Source of the DNA: Gadus chalcogrammus
Taxonomy: Eukaryota; Chordata; Actinopteri; Gadiformes; Gadidae
Direction: 5' to 3'
Assembly: GCF_026213295.1 (NCBI RefSeq)
Contig: NC_079414.1
Span: 12,609,490 to 12,673,489, forward strand
Length of the DNA stretch: 64,000 bases
How positions within the stretch are numbered: the first letter of the stretch is position 1; every line of letters begins with the position of its first letter. Positions 23,545-36,677 of the stretch are shown here, piece by piece. The notes under the pieces were generated by a model. That model searched no databases, was not told where the DNA came from, and saw only the letters and a program-made list of their open reading frames with translations. A program made the position numbers and the translations under genes.

Positions 23545-26500
23545 ATGACCTCCACACACACATGCTCCCTTATTCCCCCCCTGGTGTTCTTCTCCTTCCT
23601 GTGGTCCTCAGCGCTCTGCTTCCAGCCTCTCTTCTCTTTGGTGGGAGATTCCTCCACTCACCTTGAGATCACACAGAGGGCGTTGCTCTACAAGTCAGCC
23701 GAGGTGTGCCGGGCGTTGGCCTCCGCAGAGGGCCGAGACTTCAGCCTGACGGTGGGTATTCTTATGGGAGCCGAGGGTCCTCACCATAGACATATATACA
23801 GTACATACAGTACAGACGCCGCATTGAATGCTTCCACCTGTTCCCGCCATATAGAGAAAGACTGGCCTTTAAACAAATACAAGGAAACAGGGGAGCTGCA
23901 GTTTTTCAGAGTTAAAAACAATTTTAGGTTTCCATTTCTGAACTGATTTCCATTTATCGTTTTTATATTCATATTAAATCATAATATATAGGAAGTAAGC
24001 AAAAAATATTTATAAGGCACACTTAAAAGCAGCTTTCACTGGCCAAAGTGGCGTATATGGTGCAAAGAGGCATATAAAAGAACACATACCACACACATAG
24101 CGAGTACATGAAAAACTTAAAAATAACAACATATCATAAAAGAGGAGGAAAGGCCAGGGAGAAGAGGTGTGTTTTGAGCCTAGATTTAAAGGCCCACTAT
24201 GCAACTTCGGGCATTTCTTCGCTGTTTTCTTGGTTTTGGCACGCACATTTCTCTACACAGCGCCCCCTACAGCATCGTAGTAGATATTTTACAACACTGT
24301 CGTAACAACTCGTTGACGACCCTTCCCCATGCACTTCTACGCGAGCCATGTGCATTTGTTTTCAAAGAAGCCGGCGAATGCGTGGAGCCATGTCCGAAAT
24401 AAATGTTCATAAAGTGTAGGCAAGGTTATACATTTTTAAAATGGTGTATTTGTATTGCAATAAACATAAATACATCCTTTATTATAGTTGACGGGGAGAA
24501 TTTATATCCTAGATTATAATTGTTTTATCTTAGGTTGAACAGAACAATCAGTGTAAGAGTGTTGGCCAACATAATAATCTAAATAAACAGGGGATTCGGG
24601 GATTCAGTCTGTGTCTGGGGGACGAGACAGACGAACAGCAAAACACCCATGGAAACAAAGGTGTTTATATGGTTGCAACCAAGCAAGCTAGAAACATACA
24701 GGGCTCACAACAAAACGGTCGAGAAAACAATTTTTACAGGGCTCACAACAAAATGGTTGAGCAAACACATTTGTACAGAGACTATCAACATCAAGAATAC
24801 CACGAAGACAAAGTTCACCCAAGGGTACTTTCAATTTCAAAAGCAACACGGCCAAGTCGGCGTCTGATTTGCAGTCTTCTTTTTCTTTCAGTTCACGCTA
24901 TTCCTGAAAAGCTTGCCCAACGTTTACTCGTGTCTGGCCTCTCTGTCGGTCAGTCTCCCTTTTCTCTTCTTCTGTTCCTCCGACATTGGGTTTCTCTGTC
25001 TCTTTTTAGTCGGCTGATCTATGATGAATGTAACAATCCCTTAGTTACTTGTGTTTATATCGAGCCGGTTCCGTGTTTGGGGGTCTGTGCCGTAAAGCAA
25101 TTCATTACTTCGCGAGACCCGAGAGACTCCCGCGAGAGTGGGCGGCGGGTCGCCGGCAGAAACATATTTATTTTCTCCGCCAAGATGCGCAAGGGGGAGT
25201 CGAAACAACGAACAATTGAACAAAAATGTATAATAGAACCATCGCAATGACTCTTAGCCTGTTATATTAAGGTAAATCAAGCCAAAAAAGTTGCATAGTT
25301 CCCCTTTCACTCGTGTCTGATCTCTTTTCTGGTCCATTCTTCTTTTGTTCTGGACCACAGTCGCCTCTTGGGTCCCTTATCAGTCGATTGATCCATGATG
25401 AATGCAACAATTGCCTCGCAACTGGCTGTTTATATCTAGCCGGTGCCATGTTTGGGTGTGTGTCTGTGCCGTAAAGCATTTTCGAAACTACAATCTGACT
25501 ACATTTTCGAGGCGCGATTGGATACTTCCGCTGCGTTACATCCGGATTGTGTCGGTCCGAACAGAGCAAGTTGCATATGCGCTTTTTCCTTGGAGAGGTG
25601 ACACACATGGGGCAATGACACACCCACCAAACGACCCAGAAATGGTTGCAGAACCATCAGAATAACTCTCGACCAGCATAATTAATGTAATTTTGGCTAA
25701 AAAAGTTGCATAGTGGGCCTTTAATGATGGTTACGGAAGGAGCGTCTCTAATTTAAGGCGCCGATAGGTCATTCCAAAGGCGGGGGGCAGCCAGAGCAAA
25801 AGCTCTGTCACCTCTCTGTTTTAATCTAGCGCGTGGAACGTACAGGAGACCAATGCTACATGATCTAAGGGACCTGGGAGCTGATTGGTGGTGGATGAGC
25901 TCTTTAATGTAGGGCGGGGCCAGGTCATTTAAGTAGGGTTTTAAAATGAATTCTGTGCTGGATGGCAACCAGTGGAGGGATGCTAGGATGGGGGTAATAT
26001 GATCCCACTTTCTGGATCCAGTCAGCAGCCTTGCTGCAGAGTTCTGGACCATCTGAAGGCACAAGAGGAGTGATTGAGGGAGTCCTGGGTAAAGGGAGTT
26101 GCAGTTATCCAGCCGTGATGTGATGAAAGCGTGCATTACTTTTTCCAGATTGTGAAATGATCAATGGGGTTTTATCTTAGCAATGACTAAATATATGTAT
26201 AGAGCCCTGACTCTTAGGGTTTTCTTGATCTGCAGTTCCCATCATTACTTTTATCTATTTTTTATTTGTAGTCCTCTACTCCCCTAGTTTACTTTGTACT
26301 TTGTAGCTCTCTGTTCTCAGTTTTTAGTTGATCGGATCTCCAGTTTGTTATTTTCCCGCCCCTCAGTTAGTAGTTTACCCGCTCCTCAGTTTATAGTTGA
26401 CCCGCTCCCCAGTTTGTAGTTTACCCGCTCCTGAGTTTGTAGTTCTGCTTCTGCCCCTCCTCAGTGTGTAGTTTACCCACTCCTCAGTTTGTAGTTTACC

Positions 26501-29500
26501 CGCTCCTCAGCTTGTAGTTTACCCGCTCCTCAGTTTGTAGTTTTCCCGCTCCTCAGTTTGTAGTTTACCGCTCCTCAGTTTGTAGTTTACCGCTCCTCAG
26601 TTTGTAGTTTACCCGCTCCTCAGTTTGTAGTTTTAACGCTCCTCAGTTTGTAGTTTTCCCGCTCCTCAGTTTGTAGTTTTCCCGCTCCTCAGTTTGTAGT
26701 TTTCCCGCTCCTCAGTTAGTAGTTTCCCCGCTCCTCAGTTTGTAGTTTTTCCCCTCCTGAGTCTCTATTTTTCCGCTCCTCAGATAGACGACAGCTTGAC
26801 GAGCTCCGAGGTGCAGCGGGCGTGCTCCACGAGCGGATCCACGCTCCTCTCGACCGTCATGTTCCAGACGGCCATCACCAACATATACCTGAGCAATGCC
26901 GCAATAGACGTGGCGCTGGCGCTGGACGAAAGGGTCCACTTCGACGACGAGGAGTTCCAGGGAGGACGTGATGTCATAACAGCAGGTATAGGGGCAGGAA
27001 GTATGGGCTACAGGATTGTGTCAGAATAATCTGTGTGCCATTTGGTTCCTTCCAGATTGCCCCCATATTCAACCCATTAGAATAACTGTTGAGGGGAGAA
27101 TTTTTCTCCCTTAAACCATTTAGTGTTAATGTTTACCTTAACTACTGAGAATCTGTGCTTCATAATATAACTTCTACTTGTGTCCGTGATATCTACTACA
27201 CTACCCATGAGCCCGAATTTAACGTCACTGCTCCTGACAAATGTCAGACCAGCTAACTGTGGGAAACTTCTGAGAAGCGTGATTTTCTGTACTAACCGAA
27301 CCACTGCGCTGATTCCATTAAGAGTCATTTCATTCATATTAATTCCTGCCATTACAAGACACTACGAATAAATCCCTACAACTGGTTTGAAGGAATAATC
27401 ACAACAGAACATCAATGCAAAGGGTGGTAGGAACGGGTCTAGCGGTTCATTTCTGCTTATAGGCGTGTCTGCGGTGAAGGCCAGCGTGAAGCTGGAGAAC
27501 TTTGTGGCTGGAAGGCTCAACCTGGGATTCGTCTGTCACACACTTCAGGTGGGCTAGAGGGAGCCAGTGCCAGTGGGCCAGTGGGCGGAGGGAGGGGTAG
27601 GTTGAGGGGTTGATGGATGGAGGGAGGGGTGGATGGATGGGGTTGGTCAGATGATGGTAGGTGGAGGGGTGGGTGGATGGATGGATGGGTTTGGTAAGTT
27701 GGTGGTAGGTGGTGGGGTGGCTGGATTGATGGGGTTGGTAAGATGGTGGCATAGTGGGGGGGTTGGATGGATGCATGGAGGGTGGAGAGATGGAGGGAAG
27801 GGGGGAGGAATGATTGTTGGGATAGGATGGGATGATGACTCGAAGTATGGTGAGCATGTTTTGCTGGTAGAGCCCCGCTGTAATCTTTATTTCTTCTCCC
27901 AGGACTTCTACAGCCACAGTAACTGGGTAGAGCTGGGGAACAAAGCCCCGTACAGCACCCTCATCAGGCCAGACCAACAGCTGGAAAACCTGGCAGGTAG
28001 GCAGCCCTCCTGGCCCCACAACTAGGGTTTGAAGAAGCATCACGTTTACACAAAGTCTTCGTGGGCCAAAACAAACTGGGTGAACAAATACATAGGAGGA
28101 TAGTAAGTGTTAAACATGGCAAAACAAGCCAAATGGTATTCCACCAACCAACGCGTTATAAGACTGCAATACACTACAGGTACAAAAGGCTTTACAAATA
28201 GTTGTTATCCTGTATTCCAATGATACCCAGACTTGAGCAGTTTGACTCTTAAAAGAGGAATGTGTCTTTGGTTCAGCACCATTCAAAGTTGTAGTGTTCT
28301 CCTAAACTCACTCTAGGCTCGAGTGTCCCGACCTGTCGGAGCTGCATCGACGGGGACTGCACCGACAACATCCTGCCAGACGTTCTGCAACAGGGACTCC
28401 TCACATCTGGCTACTTCAACCTGTTCTCCTCAGCCAAGCCAGCAGGTGCCCACCCACTAGACTGTTAGGTCATTTAGGACTTACCCTTTCATGGCGTCAA
28501 CACCCAACCCACGCTTGACCCTCTCAAATGCCACTTACGGTCAGGCGGAAGACCCAATAGAACCTCATGAGAGGCCGACGCCTGGCACACCTGGGTAGAG
28601 CATCACCACCCATGGCATCACCATGCAGAACCCATTTTGAGCCAATCAGACCGATCCCAGCAGATCATGTCTGATCAACCCCACGTTTCCCCACCAGGTA
28701 AGTGCAGCCATGGTGGGGCGTTCGACAAGACCAGCCTGCGGGACCCGGTGGGCGGGATCAGCAAGGATGACCCCGGATCCCCCCACGGGGCCCTGCACCA
28801 CCAGGCCGCCGCCCTGGCCGTCAACGCCACCATAGAGCTGCTGGAGGACATCCGATTGGCGGTGGGGGACAAGAACTTCCTGCGGTAAGGCGTGGGGAAC
28901 GCTAGCAGCTAAATACAATTGAAAAAATGCGAGCAATTTATCTCTCTATCGGCCTCTAGCTCTGGTTTCTATAATGTAGCACTGAGCTTATTTGGTTTAT
29001 TTTATGCACCGAAACTATTCTTGCACTTTTTGAGGTATGTCTTCATTGTTGAATGCATTTACTGTAAATCGCTTTGGACAAAAGCTTCTGCTATTGTATA
29101 TACATTATATACAATAAATGTAATAGCGTATGTAGTCTGCAAGTTATTTAAATAGCACTAATAATCTGATAATCTATCTAATAGGTTTGCAAGGTTCAAT
29201 TTCCATGTAATGTTTTTAAGGGAGTCTCCAGATACTGGAGCACACCCTTACGTAAAAAGTATTCAGAACATTGCGGTCTGCCTCAATACGATATACTTCA
29301 AACTAGTGCTCAAACTTTGATCCATTTTTTGTTATTTATATAACTTCTTATACTTAATAAATAAATTAATCTTATAATTGTACGTTTCTCTTGTAAAGGA
29401 ATGTCTTTTAATGATTGTCCCTTAAATCTCTTTAAATGCTTTTCCTTAAATGTGATTCCTGCCTACTGTAAAGCGCTCTACATGGTGTCTGTATTGCGGC

Positions 29501-31082
29501 AGGTGCCGTACAAAAAGACTTCCCCAGCCTTCGACAAGCCTTGAGGCTGGTAGTGAATAGTGGTTAAATTGGATCTAATAGTATCCAGCACCAGGAGCGT
29601 TGCGGCTGACACTTCAGGCAGCCATGTTAGGACACGTTTCAGTTCACTTTGGCTCGATCGGACAGCTGTCTGAAGCGAGCGAAGACGGAGCTGGTTTGAA
29701 ATGGACGTGTGAAATTGCGCGACGCTTTCCACTAACCCAGTGGTTTTGTTCTGAATTGGGGGTGATCCGAACCCTTGAGGTGGCTGTGTTCTACATCCGT
29801 GCTCCCCTGCTCTGCTCTGGCCCAGGTTGATGGGCCTCTCCCAGTCTTCTGTGCTGTGCTTCGTCATCGACACCACAGGCAGCATGAGGGATGACATCGC
29901 CGAGGCCAAGCGTGTGTCCTTCTCCATCATAGACAGCAAGAGAGGAACACAGGAGGAACCCTCAGCCTACATCCTGGTCCCCTTCAACGATCCAGGTCTC
30001 TGTCTGGCTGCCTGGGTGTTGGTCTGCCGGGCTACCTGACAATCTGTCCGTCTGCCTGTCTCACTGTCTGTCTGCCTGTCTCACTGTCTGGTTGTCTGTC
30101 TGGCTGGCTGGCTGTATGACCAATTTCAACCAACCTTAACCATGAAACCAATATTCATTCACCTTTGTGATGTCCAGGTTTTGGCCCGTTGCTCATCACA
30201 ACAGATGCAGATGTGTTCAAAGCAAACATCAACCGGCTGACAGCATCTGGAGGAGGAGATATACCAGAACTCTGCCTTTCCGGACTGCAGGTGGGACTCG
30301 TATATTATATAGATACATATATATATGTTCCATAAATTCATATATTCATAAAATCAATACGATTCAGGATACGTGGAAGCATATAGATAGACTGCAGACA
30401 TTTGGGTGCAAAAAAAAACATTCTCGTGTGGACACACCCAATCCATTAGAGATATTATTAAGACAAATATCTAACTGTCAGGTTTGCAATTGTTAGTTGA
30501 AATATCAGCCTCCCATGTACACGGTCCAAATGTATTGGTAGATGCCGTGAAAAGGGCATCTACCAATAAATCTAGTGTGCTTATGTTTTAAACCCCCCAC
30601 TGTTTATGAAAGCAGTATCAGCCATGAAAGGTTAGCTTGGTGCATTCCTACTGATAATGGGAACAAATACTGACTGAATACTGAATAGTTTTTAGGACTA
30701 AAAAGGTAAAAGCAGTTCATTCATGCTGTCACTAGAGTCTCGGCAGTGTCCCATAAAATAATAACTCTGTAGCGAGACGAAAATTTGATGGAGCTGTTTG
30801 AAAAAAGTTCCTTGTTGCGTCTTTTGACGTCTTCATTGTTCTTTCATTAATATTTTTCTTTCTTCTCCATCTTGAGTACCTGATGGTCTGTGAGGCATGC
30901 CAACTACCTTCTAACATGTTTTCATTGGTCCGTGTTTCCCGTCCCTGCGAACAGCTGGCCCTGGCGGCAGCTCCTCCCTCCTCTGAGATCTTCGTCTTCA
31001 CTGACGCTCCTGCAAAAGACGCACACCTAAAAGGTGCCATCACTGCCCTCATAGAGAGCTCCAAGTCTGTGGTAAGTCTGGC

Positions 31083-31149
<67 letters not shown>

Positions 31150-34100
31150 CTGATCTGTGTCTCTTTGGGGGTGGTTCATCTGTGGTTGCATGGGGAAAGC
31201 ACTGTTGATTGTCCAACTACTTTTTCATATTGTTCCCACTTCCAGGTGACCTTCATGTTAACAGATGTAACGGCCAGTCGACGGCGCCGCCGTGAGGCTC
31301 AGGGAGGGACTCTGCGGGTCATGAGTCAATTAGATGCCCAGCTGTACCGGGAGTTGGCTCAGGCCTCTGGAGGACAGGCCATAGAGGTCACCAAGTCAGA
31401 CCTGACCCTGGCCACTAGCGTCATAGAAGACTCTTCAGCCCCCGCTGTGGTACGATCGTAACCTAGAAACCTGCGGCACGAACACAACTTGGCTGGGCTA
31501 ACCCAACAGAAACCAAACAAACTGCAGCATAAACATAACCTGCCAAGCAGTGGTTGCTATTTTGGCAAACTAGCTACATGTACAATAGAGGAGATTTTAA
31601 CAGAAATCAATTGTATGTTTGTAACCTAGTAAGGTTTTGGAAAGACATCAACCTTGTAACCTTTGGCAGTTCAGTTACCTATCAACCTGCAATACCAGCA
31701 CAACCTGCAGTACAAACAATTTAAACATGTTTCAAACCACTTGGAAGAAGGTGCTTGAACACCTTGCATTGCAGCATGTGTAGGCTTTAGCTAGCACTCG
31801 CACAATGAAGCCTACACATGAAGGTTTCTGCTATGTGCGGAACTTCATACTGAACTGTACTCCATTCAGTAGTTGACCTGATGAATAGTGTGTTGAGCTG
31901 AACACCTGTTCTGTTGTTCTCACTATGGCAGGTCACGCTGATCCAGGCTATAAGGAAGCCAGGGAAGCCAGACACCTTCAGCTTCCAGGTGGACGGATCC
32001 ATGAGAAACCTAACTGCCTATATCACAGGAGCTGCTTCCCTCACCTTTAACCTCACAAGCTCCTCAGGTACCACTCACTCCATTCAATATTACTGACTTA
32101 ATATTCCCAGAGCGAAGATTCAGAGATATGGGATATTTTGGTTACAAAAATAAACAGCTTGTTAATGATCCCATTTCTTTGGATAGGCAGTATCATTGAA
32201 AATATCAGTGACATCGCCTTTTTTTAAGTAATACACAGTGCAGTTATAGATAAGCAATGCATTCTTCTTTAAGCAGGACAACATTAAAAATGTTACCTTC
32301 TTCTATAGGTTAAAGGCATGCCATTGTCTGCTGATTAAGCGTCAATGCAACACACCTGAAAAGATCTTATTGTGGTTACGGAAATCACATTCATATTCTG
32401 CATAGAGGTTTTGATTAATAGCCATTATTTCGTCACCCTCCAAGGTATATTTACCACGCGCCAAGAGATTGTGAAACAATGGTATATGCTCCTGTAGAAG
32501 CCACAAGTTAAATAAAGGTTTCCAGAAAAACATGTTTTATTCGGCATGTCTGCTATATGCAAGTGCTACATATGATATAGCAGTGCTATACAGTTATTTG
32601 GCTAGGATAAAGGCTATGAATAGGCTACATAACGTTGAAAGAATATATAACTGGAAGGGGTAACTGAATTCATGTGTATTAAATACTAGTAACGTTATTA
32701 TTACCTTAAAAACCCATCTACCGTGTCTTAGCCAAAACACTCCTAACACCTAAGTGGTGATTGCAATCAGGAACGAAGCACTGTACCATGTCAACGCCAA
32801 CACTATAAACACTATATGAAACAATATACATACACACAGTCAATATATTAAAACACTTTCATTAAAGATGGTATCAGCAATTCTACGCTGAAACATAAAT
32901 GATCACATTCATCTGATCTTTCCTCACGATCCGCTAGCTGCCCGTCCAATAAGCAGGCTGTCAAAAAACTGGGTCTCTCTGTGCGCATCCTATATATGCT
33001 CCGAGATTGTGCACAAAGACAAATGGTACCTCCAACCGCTCCAACAAAATCAGTGGTATAACAACCAATCACCGACAAGGGGTGGGTGTTGTGCGGTTCA
33101 TGATCATGATTGTTTTTACTGGAAGCACGAAACACGGAAGGGAGGGGCGAGCTGACTCTGTTTGGGATCTCGCTTCAAATACCGACAGAAGTGACGTCAC
33201 CCAACATCGCTGATACAACCTTTAACAATGTAAACACTAAATAACGGCTAAGGTTCAAAGATGCAAGAACCGCACTTGGGTTGTAAGTCGTCGGAAAAGT
33301 AGTTCATTCACTCGTTATAAGTGAAAGAGTTATAAATAATGTACACAGGCTTGTACCCAGGGCCGTTTATTTAATTTTTATTTTGCTCAAAATCAAATGT
33401 TTTATGTTCACGAATAATTAGTGGGATAAATCAGGCTTTAAACTCTTTATATAACGCTTTTCTGTAAAGTAAGACGAGAAGATGAGGGGATATTTACTTC
33501 CGGAACCAGAGCTGTTCAAAAAGGGGGGCGGGCACTGATGCGTTCCATTGAAGGGAACTTTATTTACAGGTGGACTGGCAGCCCTGCAGGCCCAGAAAAA
33601 CTTGAAAGCTATTTTTCAAAAGTTGTCCCATTTCTACCCCTTACGCCTTCCCCTTACGCCTTCCCCTTACCCCTTCAAAACAAGGGGGAGGGGTAAGGGG
33701 TAGAAATGGGATTGGGCCTTAAGTCTCACATGAGTACTGGAGCACTTTTGCCGGCTCTGTACTATACTGTGTGTACCTGTTGTGCAGGTACCTCCCAGGG
33801 CTCCAGCCAGCCCAGCGGCCCATTGGGAACCTTCTCCACCGTGGGCAACCTGAGACGCTTCAGCCTCCACACTGACAATCAGACGGGATTATGGGAGATA
33901 TCGGTTAATTCCAATGATCCCTACTCGCTCAAAGTCACTGGTAAGATTTTCAAGCCCACAATTGGCCCACAAGCCATAGATTATCAACCAATCAATGAAG
34001 CATTAGGGTGTAATGGTATACATCCTGTCTACTCAGCATTTCATTGATTGGTCAAGCCATTTTAAGCCATTCCGATCCAGATGTCCAACTATTTAAGCAA

Positions 34101-36677
34101 TGGGCTATGTCGGGCTGGGTCTGTTCCAGGTCAAAGTTCAGTGAACTTCATCTTTAACCTGATGGAGGTGCATGAGGGAGGCCACAGGGGCTACAGTCTG
34201 AAAGAGGGCCGCCCACTCACAGGTGAAACCCCGCTCACATGTCTCCTCCACTAGCGTGGGAACCAAACCTTCAAGGAAATTAACTGGTTTGTGTTCAAAC
34301 TGGTTGGTTGGTCTAACTGGTCTGTGCTTCTGAATGGTTGGTTTGTCTAACTGGTTTGTATTTCTGACTGGTTGGTATGTCTAACTGGTTTGTATTTATG
34401 ACTGGTTGGTTTGTCTAATTGGTCTGTGATTCTGACTGGTTGATTGGTCTAACCACTGGTTTGTGTTTCCGACTGGCTGGTTGGTCTAATTGGTCTGTGT
34501 TTCCGACTGACTGGTTGGTCTAATTGGTTTGTGTTTCCGACTGGCTGGTTGGTCTAACTGGTTTGTATTTGTGACTGGTTGGTTTGTCTAACTGGTTTGT
34601 GTTTCTGACTGGTTGGTTGGTCTTATTGGTCTCTGTTTCTGACTTGCTGGTTGGTCTAACTGGTTTGTAATTCTGACTGGTTGGTTGTTCTAATCTGTCT
34701 GTGTTTCTGACTGGTTGGTTGGTCTAACTGGTCTGTGTTTCTGCCTTGTTGGTTAGTCTAACCGGTTGGTTGTGGCATGTTTTGTCTATCTAAATTCCAT
34801 TGTAGTTTGTGTCCAGCCGCTGAGTCTCGTTTTCTCTTTTCTCCTCCAGGAGGCAATGCTAGCCTACTAGTGACAGTGACAGGAAGTGACGCCGCAAAGC
34901 TCACTGAGGTCACTCTGGTTGAAGGCTCAGGGTCACGCCAGGTCAATGGATCAATTCGGGTAAAATGCGGAATTTGAATTTCCCGCATTTTTTTCTCTCA
35001 CTTTTTCAAACCACCGAGCGACCCTGACTCGTGTATAGAACCTCCATGCAATCAATCCTCCACCTCTGGCTTTAGAGGATGCAGTCAAGTGTTTTGGTTC
35101 CTGCCCTCCACAGGCGCTGGGCAACAGTAACTACCTGGTCACCTTCCCCAACGTGCCAGAGGGGGAGTTTTCGGTGCGTCTGAGGGGTGAAGAGAGTGCC
35201 AGCACCCCCTCAAGATCCACGTCAGCCCCCGGCACCTTCCAACGCCAGGCCAACACCCAGATCAAGACTTCCAGCATCTCCGTCTCGGTGAGCACTCCAT
35301 CTCCTCCTGACCAGCCCAACCTCACCACCACACCCCTCCAGTGTAGCCTCAGTAGCTCCAGACACTCATGTGCTAACACCTAAAAACTGTCCCATCGAAT
35401 GTAGTTCACTTCTCCCCTTCCACCACTGCATAGACCCTCTGTATTTATTATTATTTTTTATTTGTGTTGTTGTACTTCCTGCTGTGCTGTCTTGCTCCGT
35501 GTGTGCTCCCATGAATCTGTAAAGCCACCTTGGTGTGAGAAAGGCTCCATATAAAATAAGCGTATTATTATTATTATTATTATTGTTTAGTAGTGGTGGC
35601 CAAACAGTTGCTTGGAATAACCCAAGTGTGAGCGGGCATCCGAACCAGCTCACCCTGAATGTGTACTTGTGTGGTTCAAGGTCCAAGCCAACGCCACCTC
35701 AGTAGAACCGGGCTCCACCATCTCAGTCCCCTTCACCGTCTCCTCCACCGCCGACGGGGTGGTCAACGCCAGCGCGACCGGCACGTACTCTGTGCGCGTC
35801 AGCAACGACCAAGGTTACACCAGCACGGCGCCTGCCACCGTAACCCTGGGCGACGGGGGAACAGCCAACGGCACGGTGGAGCTGATGGTGCCAGGGACCG
35901 CGGCGAGCGGGAGCGCCGTGACGCTGACTGTGGAAGCAGCTAAGGACGCCGACGTCAACTACGCTGTGCTGAGGCTCGCATTGGCTGCCAAGGTAACGCC
36001 TCAACCTTCAGCTTTTATGTCTATTCGTCTAAGCCAAAAGTTGTTCTTATTTCGGCAATACGTGGTTTGGCTAATGTCTGAGTGTTGGATAATTTATTTC
36101 ACATAAATCACTATCGTTATCTAACATCCATTTCTGTCCCAAGCTTCCAAATCGTAGGATTAAAATCTAATTATTAAAAATGTAAAATATTTGTCCCCGA
36201 CCGCAGGTGACGGATGTCTCGGGGCCCGTGTGTCAGATGATCTCCATATCAGACGCATGTCCCTCCAGCTCCGCCCTCTGTAGCTCCGCCCAGTGGCAGT
36301 TCTCCGCCCAGTTGACAGATGGGGCAAACGGTACCGGCATTGACTCGGTCTCCGTCCGCCAGGGGAACGGGACGCTAAACACCAGCCAGCAGGTTGGAGC
36401 GGCCGGAGAGAACGTCACCATGGTTACCTTCAGTGCCTCCTGCTGTGCGCAAACAGTAGAGCTGGTAGCTGTGGACCAGGCGGGGAACGTGGGCACTTGC
36501 AGGGGACAAGCGAAAATCGAACAGCCCACCACGCTGGCGCCGCCGCCGGGCATCACTACTGCCAGTGCAGTTCAAACAACGTCCACCTGGTGGCCTATGA
36601 CGTCCACCGGGTGTCCACCTCTGACTATGTCTTCGTTTCTGTGGATTGGTGTCGCCGTCTCCCTCCTCTCGCTTTGA
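23545..36677 (+). CDS. vwa7: von Willebrand factor A domain-containing protein 7, 17 coding exons
   Basis: Secreted or membrane-anchored protein of unknown function. Coding exons: 23545-23751, 26784-26985, 27463-27548, 27903-27996, 28317-28445, 28698-28884, 29826-29995, 30178-30290, 30955-31071, 31246-31449, 31932-32067, 33788-33940, 34130-34222, 34850-34959, 35114-35287, 35681-35992, 36207-36677. Phase is continuous throughout and gives 985 aa (human about 890). A signal peptide opens the protein. Residues 162-173 read [12 protein letters not shown], the Het-C-like metal-site motif. A VWA domain (about 310-480) has the MIDAS motif DTTGS at 317-321 and FTD ending at D413. Then come beta-rich repeats with many N-glycosylation sites and a Thr-rich stretch ending in a hydrophobic tail ([14 protein letters not shown]) suited to GPI or membrane anchoring. 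Non-coding leader exons end at 23020 (donor GTAAGT) and start at 23381. Introns are loaded with minisatellites. Confidence 0.93.
24040..26140 (-). mobile_element. L2-type non-LTR retrotransposon fragment, interrupted by a MITE
   Basis: Minus frame 26136-25753 is the C-terminal end of an L2/CR1-like reverse transcriptase: [60 protein letters not shown]. The 3' non-coding part continues to 25721, is interrupted by the MITE at 24190-25720, and resumes at 24189 with GTGTTTTGAGCCTAGATT, a typical L2 tail. Lies in vwa7 intron 1. Inactive. Confidence 0.75.
24190..25720. mobile_element. Non-autonomous DNA transposon, TTAA target site, internally duplicated
   Basis: The ends are perfect 18-bp inverted repeats AGGCCCACTATGCAACTT, flanked by TTAA on both sides (24186-24189, 25721-25724), as in piggyBac-like elements. 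The right part is a tandem dimer: 24889-25304 and 25305-25720 share the order TCGTGTCTG.., TGATGAATG.., GTGCCGTAAAGCA.., ending AAAAAGTTGCATAGT. The first unit thus keeps an internal, decayed terminus at about 25284-25304. No transposase ORF. Confidence 0.8.
26338..26783 (+). repeat. Minisatellite with about 23-bp unit, ending exactly at a vwa7 splice acceptor
   Basis: Unit is CGCTCCTCAGTTTGTAGTTT plus a few bases, about 16 to 19 copies. Each unit carries a pyrimidine-rich run plus CAG. The last unit's CTCCTCAG is the 3' splice site of vwa7 exon 2, which begins at 26784. Confidence 0.92.
27560..27800 (+). repeat. G-rich GGATGGATGG / GGTTGGT repeat in vwa7 intron 3
   Basis: Irregular units of about 50-60 bp containing GGATGGATGG, GGGTTGGT and GGTGGTAGGTGG. 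Confidence 0.8.
28985..29130 (+). repeat. L2/SINE 3' tail fragment in vwa7 intron 6
   Basis: Contains ATCGCTTTGGACAAAAGCTT then CTGCTAT, followed by an AT-rich end; a diverged copy of the widespread fish 3' domain. Confidence 0.5.
31077..31152 (+). repeat. (CTGT)n repeat immediately after a vwa7 donor site
   Basis: Tetranucleotide run beginning six bases after the exon 9 donor (GTAAGT at 31072). Confidence 0.95.
33627..33722. repeat. Hairpin-forming terminus of a DNA element in vwa7 intron 11
   Basis: CCCATTTCTACCCCTTA (33627-33643) is exactly complementary to 33694-33710, with further partial pairing of CCCCTTACC and GGGTAAGGGG inside. The right side continues into GGGCCTTAA, a motif known at ends of fish hAT-like MITEs. 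Confidence 0.65.
34265..34770 (+). repeat. Minisatellite with about 34-bp unit in vwa7 intron 13
   Basis: About 14 diverged copies of TTTCTGACTGGTTGGTTGGT followed by CTAACTGGTTTGTG. Confidence 0.92.
35395..35585 (+). repeat. L2-derived SINE/LINE tail in vwa7 intron 15
   Basis: ATAAAATAAGCG then (TTA)n end and the preceding AAAGCCACCTTGGTGTGAGA are typical of L2-mobilised 3' ends. Confidence 0.6.

Noticed and set aside
23344..23946. 200-codon frame across the start of vwa7
   Set aside because: Only 23545-23751 is coding; the rest is 5' leader and intron read-through past a good donor at 23752.
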